A stretch of DNA of 64,000 nucleotides from Variovorax saccharolyticus (GTDB taxonomy: Bacteria; Pseudomonadota; Gammaproteobacteria; Burkholderiales; Burkholderiaceae_C). The position numbers and the translations under genes were made by a program. Each line of letters opens with the position of its first letter. Position 1 is the first letter of the stretch. Positions 1-9,599 of this stretch are shown here, one piece after another. Below the pieces are notes generated by a model. That model made no database searches and was not told where the DNA came from. It saw only the letters and a list, made by a program, of their open reading frames with translations. The DNA lies in contig NZ_JASZYT010000008.1 in assembly GCF_030316765.1 (NCBI RefSeq), forward strand, positions 62,001-126,000. The letters run 5' to 3'.

Positions 1-1
1 C

Positions 2-943
2 GCGGGCAAGCATCCGAAGTGGGTGGGCTGCAGCGCGGTCGAGGGCTACGAGACCATCGACCGCGTGCTGGAGGTCGACCAGACGCCGATCGGCAAGACG
101 CCGCGCAGTTGCCCTGCGACCTACATCGGTTTCTGGGACACGATCCGCAAGCTCTTCGCCGACACGCTGGAAGCCAAGGCGCGCGGCTACGGCCCGGCGC
201 GCTTCAGCTTCAACACCGGCGAAGGCCGCTGCCCGGGCTGCGACGGCGCCGGCGTGCGCACCATCGAGATGAGCTTCCTGCCCGACGTCAAGGTGGCCTG
301 CGAGGTCTGCCACGGCGCGCGCTTCAACCCCGAGACGCTGGCCGTCAGCTGGCGCGGCAAGAGCATCGGTGACGTGCTGCAGATGGAGGTCGACGAGGCG
401 GTCGAGTTCTTCGCCTCGATGCCCAACATCAGCCATCCGCTGCAACTGCTGAAGGATGTCGGCCTCGGTTATCTCACGCTGGGCCAGCCGTCGCCGACGC
501 TGTCGGGCGGCGAGGCGCAGCGCATCAAGCTGGTGACCGAACTCAGCAAGGTGCGCGACGACGTCACGCGGCGCGGCAACAAGGCGCCGCACACGCTCTA
601 CGTGCTCGACGAACCGACGGTGGGCCTGCACATGGCCGACGTCGAGAAGCTGATCCACGTGCTGCATCGGCTGGTCAATGGTGGCCACAGCGTGGTCGTG
701 ATCGAGCACGACCTCGATGTCATCGCGGAAGCCGACTGGCTGATCGACCTCGGTCCGGAAGGCGGCAACGGCGGCGGGCGCGTGGTCGCAGCCGCACCGC
801 CCGAAGAGGTGGTGAAGCTGGGCACCCATACGGGCGTGGCGCTGGCGCCGGTGCTGGCGCGTTCGCGGGAGCGGCATGAGGTGGTGACGCTGCCGGTGCA
901 TGAGTCTGCGGGGTCCTCTGTGAAGGTCCGCAGGGAAGCTTGA
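2..943 (+). CDS. uvrA: UvrA-family excinuclease ATPase, C-terminal part (5' truncated by window edge)
   Basis: The reading frame is open from the first bases, so only the last ~313 residues are present. Visible are the second zinc-binding cysteine pairs (CPGCDGAG and CEVCHG), the ABC signature LSGGEAQRIKL, a Walker B LYVLDEPTVGLH and the H-loop VIEHD, in the order of the second UvrA nucleotide-binding domain. UvrA is the damage-recognition ATPase of nucleotide excision repair. The stretch SCPATYIGFWD differs from the canonical SNPATYTGxF found in housekeeping UvrA, so this may be the paralogue or tandem-duplicated long UvrA found in Burkholderiales rather than the standard 940-aa protein. That choice cannot be settled without the 5' part. 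Confidence 0.9.
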   Translation, partial: AGKHPKWVGCSAVEGYETIDRVLEVDQTPIGKTPRSCPATYIGFWDTIRKLFADTLEAKARGYGPARFSFNTGEGRCPGCDGAGVRTIEMSFLPDVKVACEVCHGARFNPETLAVSWRGKSIGDVLQMEVDEAVEFFASMPNISHPLQLLKDVGLGYLTLGQPSPTLSGGEAQRIKLVTELSKVRDDVTRRGNKAPHTLYVLDEPTVGLHMADVEKLIHVLHRLVNGGHSVVVIEHDLDVIAEADWLIDLGPEGGNGGGRVVAAAPPEEVVKLGTHTGVALAPVLARSRERHEVVTLPVHESAGSSVKVRREA

Positions 944-1131
944 TCGTCGGGTTCGTTCGTTCGCGTTGGAGGGGCGCCCGGCACGCGGTACGGGCGCAGG
1001 GGTGTGCGAACAGTCCCGACGTCTCCAACGCCGATGCAACCCCAACCTGTCCGCGTTCCAGGGCATACCGCCTGCCATCGCCGTCCCACAGCAGTCACGC
1101 CCAACGCACCCTTCAGCGTTACCCTACCGCC

Positions 1132-2178
1132 ATGCTCACGATCTACAACAACCGCCACGCTCTTCATCACGGCAAGCTCGAGATGTTCCGTGGCGAACTC
1201 GTGCCGTGCTTCGAAGTCCCTGCCCGTGCCGACTATGTCCTGCACGAATTGCGGCAGCGCAGGCTGGGCCCCATCGAAGAACCCTCTGCATTCGACGACG
1301 CAGCGATCGCGCGCGTGCATGCGCAGCGCTACCTCGATTTCCTGTCGACGGCCTGGGATGAATGGGTCGCTCTCGACCCGGCCAACGCCACGCGCGACGC
1401 GCTGCCTTCCTATTGGCCGATCCGCACCTTCCGCTCCGACGTGCTGCCTGCGAGCTTCCCCGCGCGCATGGGCCTGTTCTCGTACGACGCCGGCACGCCG
1501 CTGACCGCGGGCACTTGGACCGCGGCCCGCGCGGGCGCCTGCTGCGCACTCACCGCCGCGGCGCGCGTGCTGCAGGGCGATCGTGCCGCCTTCGCGCTCA
1601 CGCGCCCGCCGGGCCATCACGCGGGCGCCGACTTCTTCGGCGGCTACTGCTTCCTCAACAACGCGGCGATCGCGGCGCAGGGCCTGCGCGATGCCGGCGT
1701 CGAGCGCGTCGCGGTGCTCGACATCGACTACCACCACGGCAACGGCACGCAAGCGATCTTCTACGAGCGCGCCGACGTCCAGTTCACGAGCGTGCACGGC
1801 GATCCGCACACCGAGTATCCGTACTACCTGGGCTATGCCGACGAACGCGGCGCCGGCGCAGGGCTGGGCTTCAACCACAACCTGCCGCTCGCGCGCGGCA
1901 GCGGCTTCGGGCCCTGGCGCGAAGCGCTGGCGACCGCGCTGCGCGGCATCGCGGACTTCAAGCCCGGCGCGCTGGTGGTCTCGCTCGGGCTCGACACCTT
2001 CGCCGGCGATCCGATCGCCGGCTTCACGCTTGCCACGCCCGACTACCTGCGCATCGGCGAGGACCTGGCGCGCGCCGGACTGCCGACCGTGTTCGTCTTC
2101 GAAGGCGGCTACGCGGTGGCCGAGGTCGGCGCCAACGCAGTCAACGTGCTCGACGGCTTCATGCAGAAGTCTGGCTGA
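1132..2178 (+). CDS. Histone deacetylase family protein (acetylpolyamine amidohydrolase-like)
   Basis: A 348-residue zinc hydrolase of the arginase/deacetylase fold. The family motifs appear in order: RPPGHHAG near residue 158 (catalytic His pair), GGYCFLNNAAIA, the metal-site motif DIDYHHGNGTQ near residue 197, a SLGLDTFAGDP loop and FEGGY near the C terminus. Such proteins remove acetyl groups from small amines such as acetylpolyamines or from acetyl-lysine; length and the CFLNN segment resemble acetylpolyamine amidohydrolases. I chose the ATG at 1132; the frame stays open upstream to about 940, but that part is Arg/Pro-rich and unlike the family. Substrate is unknown. It is a stand-alone gene between UvrA and a Bug protein. 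Confidence 0.85.
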   Translation: MLTIYNNRHALHHGKLEMFRGELVPCFEVPARADYVLHELRQRRLGPIEEPSAFDDAAIARVHAQRYLDFLSTAWDEWVALDPANATRDALPSYWPIRTFRSDVLPASFPARMGLFSYDAGTPLTAGTWTAARAGACCALTAAARVLQGDRAAFALTRPPGHHAGADFFGGYCFLNNAAIAAQGLRDAGVERVAVLDIDYHHGNGTQAIFYERADVQFTSVHGDPHTEYPYYLGYADERGAGAGLGFNHNLPLARGSGFGPWREALATALRGIADFKPGALVVSLGLDTFAGDPIAGFTLATPDYLRIGEDLARAGLPTVFVFEGGYAVAEVGANAVNVLDGFMQKSG

Positions 2179-2285
2179 ACGCCGGCGCTGGCGCGGCGGC
2201 GACAGCGACCGGGGAGATACCCGGTTGCCCCGCGAAAGTCCCTGCGGCCCAATGCGGCCATTGAATCTGTCCCGGAGTGCATCCC

Positions 2286-3245
2286 ATGTTGTTTCGTCGT
2301 TCCTTCCTGTGCGCCGCGCTGCTCGGCGCCGCCGTCACGGCCGTCCACGCGCAGTCGTTTCCGACTCGCCCGATCAAGCTGATCATCGCCTTCCCCGCGG
2401 GCGGCCCGACCGACATCACGATGCGCCAACTGGCCGACAATGCCTCGAAGATCCTCGGCCAGCCGATCGTGGTCGACAACAAGCCCGGAGCCGGCGGCAC
2501 GCTGCCGGCACAGGCATTGCAGACCGCGCCGCCCGACGGCTACACCATCGGCCAGATCCCGCTCGGCGTGTTCCGCCTGCCCTATACGACCAAGATCAAC
2601 TGGGACCCGGTCAAGGACATCAGCTACGTGATCAACGTCACCGGCTATGCCTTCGGCATCGCGGTGCCGGCCGACAGCCCGTTCAAGACCTGGAACGATT
2701 TCGTCGCCTATGCCAAGGCCAATCCGGGCAAGCTCACCTACGGCTCGACCGGCAACCTCACGAGCCCGCACCTGACCACCGAACTGATGGCCCAGCAACT
2801 CGGCATCCAGCTGCAGCACGTGCCCTACAAGGGCAGCGCCGACCTGTCGCAGGCGGTGCTCGGCAACCACCTGATGGCGATCGCCGATTCGACCGGCTTC
2901 GCGCCGCTGGTCGAATCGGGCAAGCTGCGGGTGCTCAACACCTGGGGCGAAAAGCGGCTGGCCAAGTTCCCCGACGCGCCGACGCTCAAGGAACTCGGCA
3001 TGGACATCGTGCAGAACTCGCCCTTCGGCATCGGTGCGCCCAAGGGCACGCCGCCCGAGGTCGTCAAGAGGCTCCACGATGCCTTCAAGCAGGCGATGGA
3101 AGAGCCGAGCTACGTGGCCGCCCTGGGCCGCTACGACATGCTGCCGATCTACATGAGCTCCGCCGACTACACCAAGTTCGCGCAGACCACCTTCACGCGC
3201 GAGAAGGCGCTGATCGAGAAGCTCGGGCTGGCCAAGCCGCAGTGA
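2286..3245 (+). CDS. Bug family (TctC-type) tripartite tricarboxylate transporter substrate-binding protein
   Basis: A 319-residue periplasmic binding protein. It begins with a signal peptide (MLFRRSFLCAALL... cleaved around VHA-QS) and then shows the family signature FPTRPIKLIIAFPAGGPTD and a GAGGTLPAQAL segment. Bug proteins bind small carboxylates; most in Burkholderiales are orphans without the TctAB membrane partners, as here. An in-frame GTG at 2277 precedes the ATG, but GGAG at 2274-2277 is correctly spaced for the ATG at 2286. The ligand cannot be predicted. Confidence 0.9.
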   Translation: MLFRRSFLCAALLGAAVTAVHAQSFPTRPIKLIIAFPAGGPTDITMRQLADNASKILGQPIVVDNKPGAGGTLPAQALQTAPPDGYTIGQIPLGVFRLPYTTKINWDPVKDISYVINVTGYAFGIAVPADSPFKTWNDFVAYAKANPGKLTYGSTGNLTSPHLTTELMAQQLGIQLQHVPYKGSADLSQAVLGNHLMAIADSTGFAPLVESGKLRVLNTWGEKRLAKFPDAPTLKELGMDIVQNSPFGIGAPKGTPPEVVKRLHDAFKQAMEEPSYVAALGRYDMLPIYMSSADYTKFAQTTFTREKALIEKLGLAKPQ

Positions 3246-3295
3246 GTGCGAGGCCCGCGCGGCGGGCCCACGTCTGATGGCTGGACGCAACAGAT

Positions 3296-3314
3296 GAGAA
3301 TGGTTATCATTTAA
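3296..3314 (+). promoter_or_regulatory. Fur-box-like operator upstream of the orfX-sodA operon
   Basis: GAGAATGGTTATCATTT lies about 60 bp before the start of the next gene and matches the classical 19-bp Fur consensus at 13 positions by eye, including the inverted core AAT..T.ATCATT. It sits in an otherwise GC-rich gap, so the AT-rich palindrome stands out. It precedes a Mn-superoxide dismutase operon, which is Fur-repressed in Pseudomonas aeruginosa. Not tested experimentally. Confidence 0.65.
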
Positions 3315-3372
3315 TCACCCGAGTACGAAGGCAATCCGTCCACGCAAAGGGCTCTCACAGGAGCTTTTTGCC

Positions 3373-3858
3373 ATGAACCGATCTGCCATCGACCTCGCCG
3401 CGCCGGCGCGGACCTCGACCGACCTGAGCCTCGTGCAATGGCAGCGCAGGATGCGCCAGGCCATCGTGTCGCGGGAGAAGGGCCAGCCGTTGGCTGCGCG
3501 CGTGCACTGCCGGCACGCGCTCGGCATCGCGCTCGAACTGCTCGAGCACCCGTGCGCCGAGCGCATCGGCGACTGCATGGCGGCGCTGGTCGTCTCCCAT
3601 CTCAACCTGGCCGACATTCATGCCGACCGCGGCGACATCGAGGCCGCGCTGCGCCGGCGCTGCGAGGCGCACGGGCATCTGATGCGGCTGGCCGCGAGCG
3701 GCGACGCTGCCCGGCAGCAGGCTGCGCTGCAGCACAGTCGCCACACCCACGCAGCCCTGCTGGAGCACGTCGCCCGGCATGGCGCCCACCCGCTCGTCAC
3801 CCGCACGCTGGGCGCCGGCGTGCTCGCGCTGACCGGCGGCCACTGGACCGTTCACTGA
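3373..3858 (+). CDS. Conserved hypothetical protein of a Fur-regulated sodA operon (OrfX-like)
   Basis: A 161-residue, mostly alpha-helical soluble protein without signal peptide or membrane segment. No enzyme motif is recognised; it is rich in Arg, His, Ala and Leu and looks like stacked helices (for example HLNLADIHADRGDIEAALRR), reminiscent of a TPR-like helical repeat. It begins a tight cluster: sodA follows after 28 bp and a ZIP transporter after that. P. aeruginosa has a comparable unknown gene (PA4469/orfX) directly before sodM in its Fur-repressed fumC operon, which is the basis for the name OrfX-like. Function unknown. Confidence 0.75.
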   Translation: MNRSAIDLAAPARTSTDLSLVQWQRRMRQAIVSREKGQPLAARVHCRHALGIALELLEHPCAERIGDCMAALVVSHLNLADIHADRGDIEAALRRRCEAHGHLMRLAASGDAARQQAALQHSRHTHAALLEHVARHGAHPLVTRTLGAGVLALTGGHWTVH

Positions 3859-3886
3859 TTCCACTACCAAGCCCCCAGGACGCCCG

Positions 3887-4522
<636 letters not shown>

Positions 4523-4543
4523 ATCCCGGAGCCGGAACCACCC

Positions 4544-5440
4544 ATGGAAGCCAAGAGAAGCTTGACCCGGCCCGCCGCATGGCGTGGCCGGCGACTGGTC
4601 GGCCTGTGCATCGTGGCGGCCGGCGCGGTCGCCGTGCTGCTGCAGGGCGCGGACTATCTGGCGGCGAATCCCACGGTGGCGGCGGCCGTGGCGGGTGGCC
4701 TCGTGGCCGCGCTCGCCACCGCGCTAGGCACCTTGCCGGTGATGTTCTCGCAGCGACTGTCGGACCGCACGCAGGACACGCTGTTCGGCTTCGGCGCCGG
4801 CGTCATGCTCGCGGCCTGCTCGTTCTCGCTGATCATTCCGGGCATCGCCGCCTCGCGCGCCGCCGGTGCCGGGGCCTGGCAGGCGGGCGGCGTGATGGCC
4901 GCCGCGATCCTGCTCGGCGCGGCCGCGCTGCTAGCGATGGAGCGGCTGGTGCCGCACGAGCACTTCATCAAGGGCGTCGAGGGGCAGAAGTCGCGCAAGC
5001 TGCGCCGCACCTGGCTCTTCGTCTTCGCCATCGCGCTCCACAACCTGCCGGAAGGGCTGGCGATCGGTGTCGGCTACGCCGCAAGCGACCCGCTGCGGGC
5101 CGGCGCCCTGACTGCGGGCATCGCGATCCAGGATGTGCCCGAGGGCCTGGTGGTCGCGGTCGCGCTGCTCGCCGCCGGCTACCGTCGGGCGTTCGCGGTC
5201 GCCCTCGGCATGGCCTCCGGACTGGTCGAGCCGATCGGCGCCGGGCTGGGCGCGGCCGTGGTCGGCTGGTCGACCAGCCTGCTGCCCTGGGGCCTGGGCT
5301 TCGCCGCCGGCGCGATGCTGTTCGTCATCAGCCACGAGATCATTCCGGAGTCGCATCGCAAGGGGCACGAGGCCTTCGCCACCGGCGGCCTGATGCTGGG
5401 CTTCGTGATCATGATGCTGCTCGACACGGCGCTGGGCTGA
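4544..5440 (+). CDS. ZIP family metal transporter
   Basis: A 298-residue inner-membrane protein with about eight hydrophobic segments. The ZIP metal-site signature is present as ALHNLPEGLAIGVGY (helix IV) followed by IQDVPEGLVVAVALL (helix V), with HNLPEG and DVPEG carrying the His, Asn and Glu metal ligands. The short loop between helices III and IV has EHFIKGVEG rather than a long His-rich stretch. ZIP proteins import divalent cations such as Zn, Mn or Fe. Its place 21 bp after sodA suggests supply of manganese (or zinc) to the dismutase, as with the ZIP gene PA4467 next to sodM in P. aeruginosa. Confidence 0.88.
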   Translation: MEAKRSLTRPAAWRGRRLVGLCIVAAGAVAVLLQGADYLAANPTVAAAVAGGLVAALATALGTLPVMFSQRLSDRTQDTLFGFGAGVMLAACSFSLIIPGIAASRAAGAGAWQAGGVMAAAILLGAAALLAMERLVPHEHFIKGVEGQKSRKLRRTWLFVFAIALHNLPEGLAIGVGYAASDPLRAGALTAGIAIQDVPEGLVVAVALLAAGYRRAFAVALGMASGLVEPIGAGLGAAVVGWSTSLLPWGLGFAAGAMLFVISHEIIPESHRKGHEAFATGGLMLGFVIMMLLDTALG

Positions 5441-5444
5441 GTCG

Positions 5445-5852
5445 ATGGTGACCACGCCTTCCCCATGCTGCGACGGCGATCTGCGGCGCGAACACACGGC
5501 CTTGATCGCCAGCTACGCCAAGGCCCAGGATCACTGCAGCCGGGCGCTGCGCCGCTAGGCTTCGGAGATCGAGAGCCTGCGGGCCCAGGTGCTGCGGCTG
5601 CGTGCCGCGGTGATCGTGCGCACCACCATGCTCGCGTGGTCGCGCGAGGAGTGGGGAGGCGAGGCGCCCGATGCCGAGGGCCTGGAGGCCGATCTGCGCG
5701 AGGCCGAACTGGTGATCTGCCAGACCGGCTGCATGAGCCATGGCGCCTACTGGCTGGTCGAGGACCACTGCAGGCGCACCGGCAAGCCCTGCGTGATGAT
5801 CGGCCAGCCGTCGGCACCCGACGTCTTCAGGCTCCTGGTGCAGTCGCCTTAG
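5445..5852 (+). pseudogene. DUF2325 protein gene interrupted by an in-frame TAG
   Basis: Read from the ATG at 5445, four bases after the ZIP stop, the frame encodes a DUF2325-type protein: an N-terminal helix (REHTALIASYAKAQDHC), a coiled-coil-like part, and the C-terminal domain with VICQTGCMSHGAYW and DHCRRTGKPC. Codon 38 (5556-5558) is TAG, where CAG (Gln) would keep the helix, so a single C-to-T change would explain it. The 3' part remains open and could restart at the GTG at 5589, giving an 87-aa domain. It may be a recent pseudogene, a restart product or a sequencing error. DUF2325 function is unknown; the conserved Cys residues suggest metal or redox chemistry. Confidence 0.75.
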
Positions 5853-5897
5853 CAAGCCGCGGACGGCGGCCGCGCCGACTTCCTGTCCAATAGCCCC

Positions 5898-6116
5898 ATG
5901 GACAACATGCAAGACGCGCAACGCCGGCTGACCGAGCTCGAGATCAAGGCGAGCTTCACCGAAGACCTGCTGGACCAGCTGAACCTGACGATCTACCGGC
6001 AACAGGAGCAGATCGACGGCCTGGTTCGCCAGGTCGCCCAGCTGCGGCAGCAAAGCGCCGATCCCGCCGCCGGAGGCGCGCGCAACCTGCGCGACGAGCT
6101 GCCGCCCCACTACTGA
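5898..6116 (+). CDS. slyX: SlyX family protein
   Basis: A 72-residue coiled-coil protein with the SlyX pattern RRLTELEIKASFTEDLLDQLN followed by a heptad-rich helix (IYRQQEQIDGLVRQVAQL) and the typical C-terminal PPHY. SlyX is a small cytosolic protein of unknown function, named from a neighbour of slyD. The gene stands alone, 45 bp after the broken DUF2325 gene, and may be transcribed separately. Confidence 0.88.
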   Translation: MDNMQDAQRRLTELEIKASFTEDLLDQLNLTIYRQQEQIDGLVRQVAQLRQQSADPAAGGARNLRDELPPHY

Positions 6117-6230
6117 AGGCGGCCCGGGGGCCGGTCCGAAGACCTATTTCACGCTTTGCGGGCGGAGCTGAGGTCACGGTTTGGTACGTGTTGATACACA
6201 ATCCGACGAGTAAATACTAAAGGAGTAGGT

Positions 6231-7103
6231 ATGCGGCAAGCAGAGCGTCAGGAAGGGCGGGCCGGCAGAGCGGCGGCGATGGTCGCGCTGCTCCTGTGGG
6301 CCGGCAGCGCCGCGGCGCAGGCGCCCGCGGCACCCGCTGTCGCACCACCCGCCGCTGCGGACGCCGCGGCGGCCGAGGGTGCCGCCCTGGTGGTCCATCC
6401 CTGGGTGGTGCCGCCGCCCAACTGGTCGCCCGAGGCCTACTTCACCAACCTGAAGGACGGCGCCACGCTCGAGGCGCCCTTCGTCGCCCGTTTCGGCCTG
6501 TCGATGCGCGGCATCGTGCCGGCCGGGAAGACCGCGGGCACGGCAGGCCACCACCACCTGCTGATCAACCAGCCGCTGCCGCTCGACTTCACCAAGCCGC
6601 TGCCCTTCACCGAGCAGTACATCCACTTCGGCAAGGGCCAGATGGAGACCGTGGTCGACCTGCCGCCGGGCACCTACACGATGCGGCTGGTGCTGGCCGA
6701 CCAGGGGCACATTCCGTATTTCGTCTACAGCAAGCCGCTCAAGTTCACGGTCGGCAAGCAGAACAAGGGCGTGACCCCTGCCAGCCTGCTCGGCGAACCC
6801 CGCATCGAACTGCTGAGCCCGGCCGATCGCAGCTCGGTGCAGCTGCCGCTGCGCATGCAGTTCCACGCCAGCGGCCTGAACATCTCGAACGCCGCGCCCA
6901 AGGTGCCGGAGACTGGCCACTTCCGCCTGGTGCTGGAGCGCCCGGGCCAGAAGGCCGAGGTGATCGAGCTCGATGGCGGCCAGACCGAGCTGTGGCTGAA
7001 CCCGCCCAAGGGCAGCTACAACGCGCGGCTCGAGCTGATCAGCAACACCGCGGCCGGCAGCGTGGTGGCCCGCGCCCGGCCGGTGGCCTTCAACGTGCCC
7101 TGA
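6231..7103 (+). CDS. Exported DUF4399 domain protein
   Basis: A 290-residue secreted protein. It starts with a signal peptide (hydrophobic AAMVALLLWAG, cleavage after AQA), a Pro/Ala-rich linker, then a DUF4399 domain recognisable from TAGHHHLLINQPLP and PPGTYTMRLVLADQGHIPYF. The second half (residues ~190-290) is a further beta-rich region with RLELISNT. The His cluster suggests metal binding, but the function of the family is unknown. A strong AAAGGAG ribosome site precedes the ATG. Its last 14 bases overlap the 3' end of the convergent HAD gene. Confidence 0.82.
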   Translation: MRQAERQEGRAGRAAAMVALLLWAGSAAAQAPAAPAVAPPAAADAAAAEGAALVVHPWVVPPPNWSPEAYFTNLKDGATLEAPFVARFGLSMRGIVPAGKTAGTAGHHHLLINQPLPLDFTKPLPFTEQYIHFGKGQMETVVDLPPGTYTMRLVLADQGHIPYFVYSKPLKFTVGKQNKGVTPASLLGEPRIELLSPADRSSVQLPLRMQFHASGLNISNAAPKVPETGHFRLVLERPGQKAEVIELDGGQTELWLNPPKGSYNARLELISNTAAGSVVARARPVAFNVP

Positions 7104-7878
7104 GGACCGCGGCGGCGGCCTCGGCGAAGCCGGCGCCGCGCTCCTGCTGCGTGACGTAGCGCGGCAGGTGTGACAGCGCGGCCTCGAAGCGGCGCACGTT
7201 GGCGACGCCGATGCTGTGCTCGAAATGCTCGAACATCAGCGCATCGTTGGTCGAGTCGCCGACATAGGCCCAGCGCGGCATCTCGTCGTCGAGCCGGCGG
7301 CCCCACAGCTCGCGCACGATCCAGCGCGCGCCTTCGAGCTTGTTGTGCTCGCCGTACCAGCCGTTGACGTGGATGCTGCTGACGGTGGCATGCATGCCCT
7401 CGTCGCGCATCAGCGCGACCACCGCGGCGATCTGCGCGTCGTCGAGCTGCGTGAACTCGCTGTGGTCGATCGCGATGTCGCATTCGCGGCCGGCCGAGTC
7501 GGTGGCCCGCCGCGCACCCGGAATCTCGCGCTCGATGCGATCCAGGACGGCCTGCATGCGCGCGAAGTTGCGCGCACGCGTGGGCGCGTCCTGCTGGTAG
7601 CGCTTCTCGAGGCCGCCTGCAGGCGCGGGCAGCAGCGCCACGGCGCCGTTCTCGGCCACGATGGCGTCCACCGGCCAGACGCTCGCGAAGGGCTCGCTCC
7701 AGCCCACGGGGCGGCCTGTGATCGCCACCCGGTGCAGCCCACCCGCCTTGAGTGCGGCCAGAGCCGCCAGCGCGTCGGCGCTGATCGCGCCCTCGGTGGT
7801 CAGCGTGTCGTCGATGTCGGTGAAGACGCCGACCAGTGCGCGCCGCGCCGCCAGGGGCCATTCGGTCAGGGGAGTCAC
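7090..7878 (-). CDS. HAD superfamily (subfamily IIB) hydrolase
   Basis: A 262-residue phosphatase-like protein. Motif I is FTDIDDTLT (nucleophile and acid Asp), motif II ITGRP, and motif IV VGDSTNDALMF. The cap arrangement and NGAVALLP/HNKLEG segments resemble the IIB branch that includes mannosyl-3-phosphoglycerate and sucrose-phosphate phosphatases. It probably dephosphorylates a sugar phosphate; the substrate is not identifiable. The start is a GTG whose first bases overlap the prfC stop by 4 nt (GTGA), so the two are probably translationally coupled. Confidence 0.8.
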   Translation of the reverse strand: MTPLTEWPLAARRALVGVFTDIDDTLTTEGAISADALAALAALKAGGLHRVAITGRPVGWSEPFASVWPVDAIVAENGAVALLPAPAGGLEKRYQQDAPTRARNFARMQAVLDRIEREIPGARRATDSAGRECDIAIDHSEFTQLDDAQIAAVVALMRDEGMHATVSSIHVNGWYGEHNKLEGARWIVRELWGRRLDDEMPRWAYVGDSTNDALMFEHFEHSIGVANVRRFEAALSHLPRYVTQQERGAGFAEAAAAVLRAR

Positions 7879-9503
7879 GAGGCGGTCTGCAGCGCCAGCC
7901 CGGCGTGCTCGCGCAGCGGATGGAAATGGATCTTCGGGAAGCGCTCCTGCGCCAGCCGCACGTCGTAGGGCGAGGTGCACAGGTAGGCCAGCGTGTTGGC
8001 GGCGTCGAGCGCCATGCGCTGCGGATAGGCATCGACGAAGGCGCGCAATTCGGCCGGCGTGTCGGCCGTGATCCAGCGCGCGCCGGTGTACTGGCAGCCC
8101 TCGAGCCGGATGTCGGCGTCGTATTCGGTCTTCAGGCGGTGCTGCACCACTTCGAATTGCAGCTGCCCGACCGCGCCGAGCAGCATCGGGCCGCCGACCT
8201 CGGGCCGGAACACCTGGATCGCGCCCTCTTCGCCGAGTTGCGCCAGGCCCTGCTGCAGCTGCTTGGTGCGCAGCGGGTTCTTCAGGATGACGGTCATGAA
8301 GAGCTCGGGCGCGAAGAAGGGCAGGCCGGTGAACTGCAGCGAGGCGCCATCGGTGATGGTGTCGCCGAGCTGCACGCCGCCGTGCGTCGTGAAGCCGACG
8401 ATGTCGCCGGCATAGGCTTCCTCGACCGCTTCGCGCCGCTGGCTCATGAAGGTCACGACGCTGGTCGGGCGCAGTTCCTTGGCGGTGCGCTGCACGCGCA
8501 GCTTCATGCCCGGCGTGTAGCGTCCGGAGGCCATGCGCACGAAGGCGATGCGGTCGCGGTGGTTGGCGTCCATGTTGGCCTGCACCTTGAAGACCACGCC
8601 GGCGAAGTCCTTGTCCTCTGGCTGGATCTCTTTCACCACGGGCTGGCGGTTGACCAGCGTGGTGCTGGTGCGCGACTGCGGCGGCGGCGCGAGGTCGACC
8701 AGCGCATCGAGCACTTCCATGACGCCGAAGTTGTTGACGCCCGAGCCGAAGAACACCGGCGTCTGCTTGCCGGTCAGGAAGGCTTCGCTGTCCCAGCTCG
8801 GCGAGGCGCCGGTGGCCAGCTCCATGCTTTCCATCGCATGGTCGAACTCGCGCCCGAAGCGCTTCTGGAGTGCTTCGCGGTCGGTCAGCGGAATCGTTTC
8901 GAAGTCCTGCGGCAGCTTTTCCTGGCCCGACTCGAACACGGTCATGGCCTGGGTGCGCAGGTTGATGATGCCGCCGAAGCTCTTGCCCTGGCCCACCGGC
9001 CAAGTCATCGGCACGCAGGGCATGCCGAGCTCGCGCTCGATCTCGTCGAGCAGTTCGAGCGGCTCGCGCACTTCGCGGTCCATCTTGTTGACGAAGGTGA
9101 TGATCGGCGTGTCGCGCTGGCGGCAGACCTCGATCAGCCGGCGGGTCTGTGCCTCGACGCCGTTGGCGGCGTCGATCACCATCAGCGCCGAGTCGACCGC
9201 GGTCAGCACCCGGTAGGTGTCTTCCGAGAAGTCCTTGTGGCCCGGCGTGTCGAGCAGGTTGATGACGTGGTCGCGATAGACCATCTGCATCACCGACGAG
9301 GCCACCGAGATGCCGCGCTGCTTCTCGATCTCCATCCAGTCGGAGGTGGCGTGGCGCGAGGCCTTGCGCGCCTTGACCGAGCCGGCGATCTGGATCGCGC
9401 CCGAGAACAGCAGCAGCTTCTCGGTCAGCGTGGTCTTGCCGGCGTCGGGGTGGGAAATGATCGCGAAGGTGCGGCGGCGCTTGGTTTCGGAGGCGAATGT
9501 CAT
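7875..9503 (-). CDS. prfC: Peptide chain release factor 3
   Basis: A 542-residue translational GTPase that recycles RF1/RF2 from terminated ribosomes. GTP-binding motifs are visible: G1 SHPDAGKTTLTEK, G3 DTPGH, G4 NKMD. Length and the C-terminal segment (QLQFEVVQHRLKTEYDADI) agree with RF3 rather than EF-G. The downstream HAD gene overlaps its stop by 4 nt. Confidence 0.96.
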   Translation of the reverse strand: MTFASETKRRRTFAIISHPDAGKTTLTEKLLLFSGAIQIAGSVKARKASRHATSDWMEIEKQRGISVASSVMQMVYRDHVINLLDTPGHKDFSEDTYRVLTAVDSALMVIDAANGVEAQTRRLIEVCRQRDTPIITFVNKMDREVREPLELLDEIERELGMPCVPMTWPVGQGKSFGGIINLRTQAMTVFESGQEKLPQDFETIPLTDREALQKRFGREFDHAMESMELATGASPSWDSEAFLTGKQTPVFFGSGVNNFGVMEVLDALVDLAPPPQSRTSTTLVNRQPVVKEIQPEDKDFAGVVFKVQANMDANHRDRIAFVRMASGRYTPGMKLRVQRTAKELRPTSVVTFMSQRREAVEEAYAGDIVGFTTHGGVQLGDTITDGASLQFTGLPFFAPELFMTVILKNPLRTKQLQQGLAQLGEEGAIQVFRPEVGGPMLLGAVGQLQFEVVQHRLKTEYDADIRLEGCQYTGARWITADTPAELRAFVDAYPQRMALDAANTLAYLCTSPYDVRLAQERFPKIHFHPLREHAGLALQTAS

Positions 9504-9599
9504 GGTGAACGCGGTGCGCGCTCACGGGCGCGGTCTGCTGAAGGCAAAGCCCGCGATTTTACCGGGAGGGCCGCCAGCGTGCCGGCCGGTCTGTGCGAT

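Noticed and set aside
5465..5893. Arg-rich plus-strand frame overlapping the DUF2325 gene
   Set aside because: It is a +2 shadow; the DUF2325 frame contains the recognisable conserved motifs despite its internal stop.
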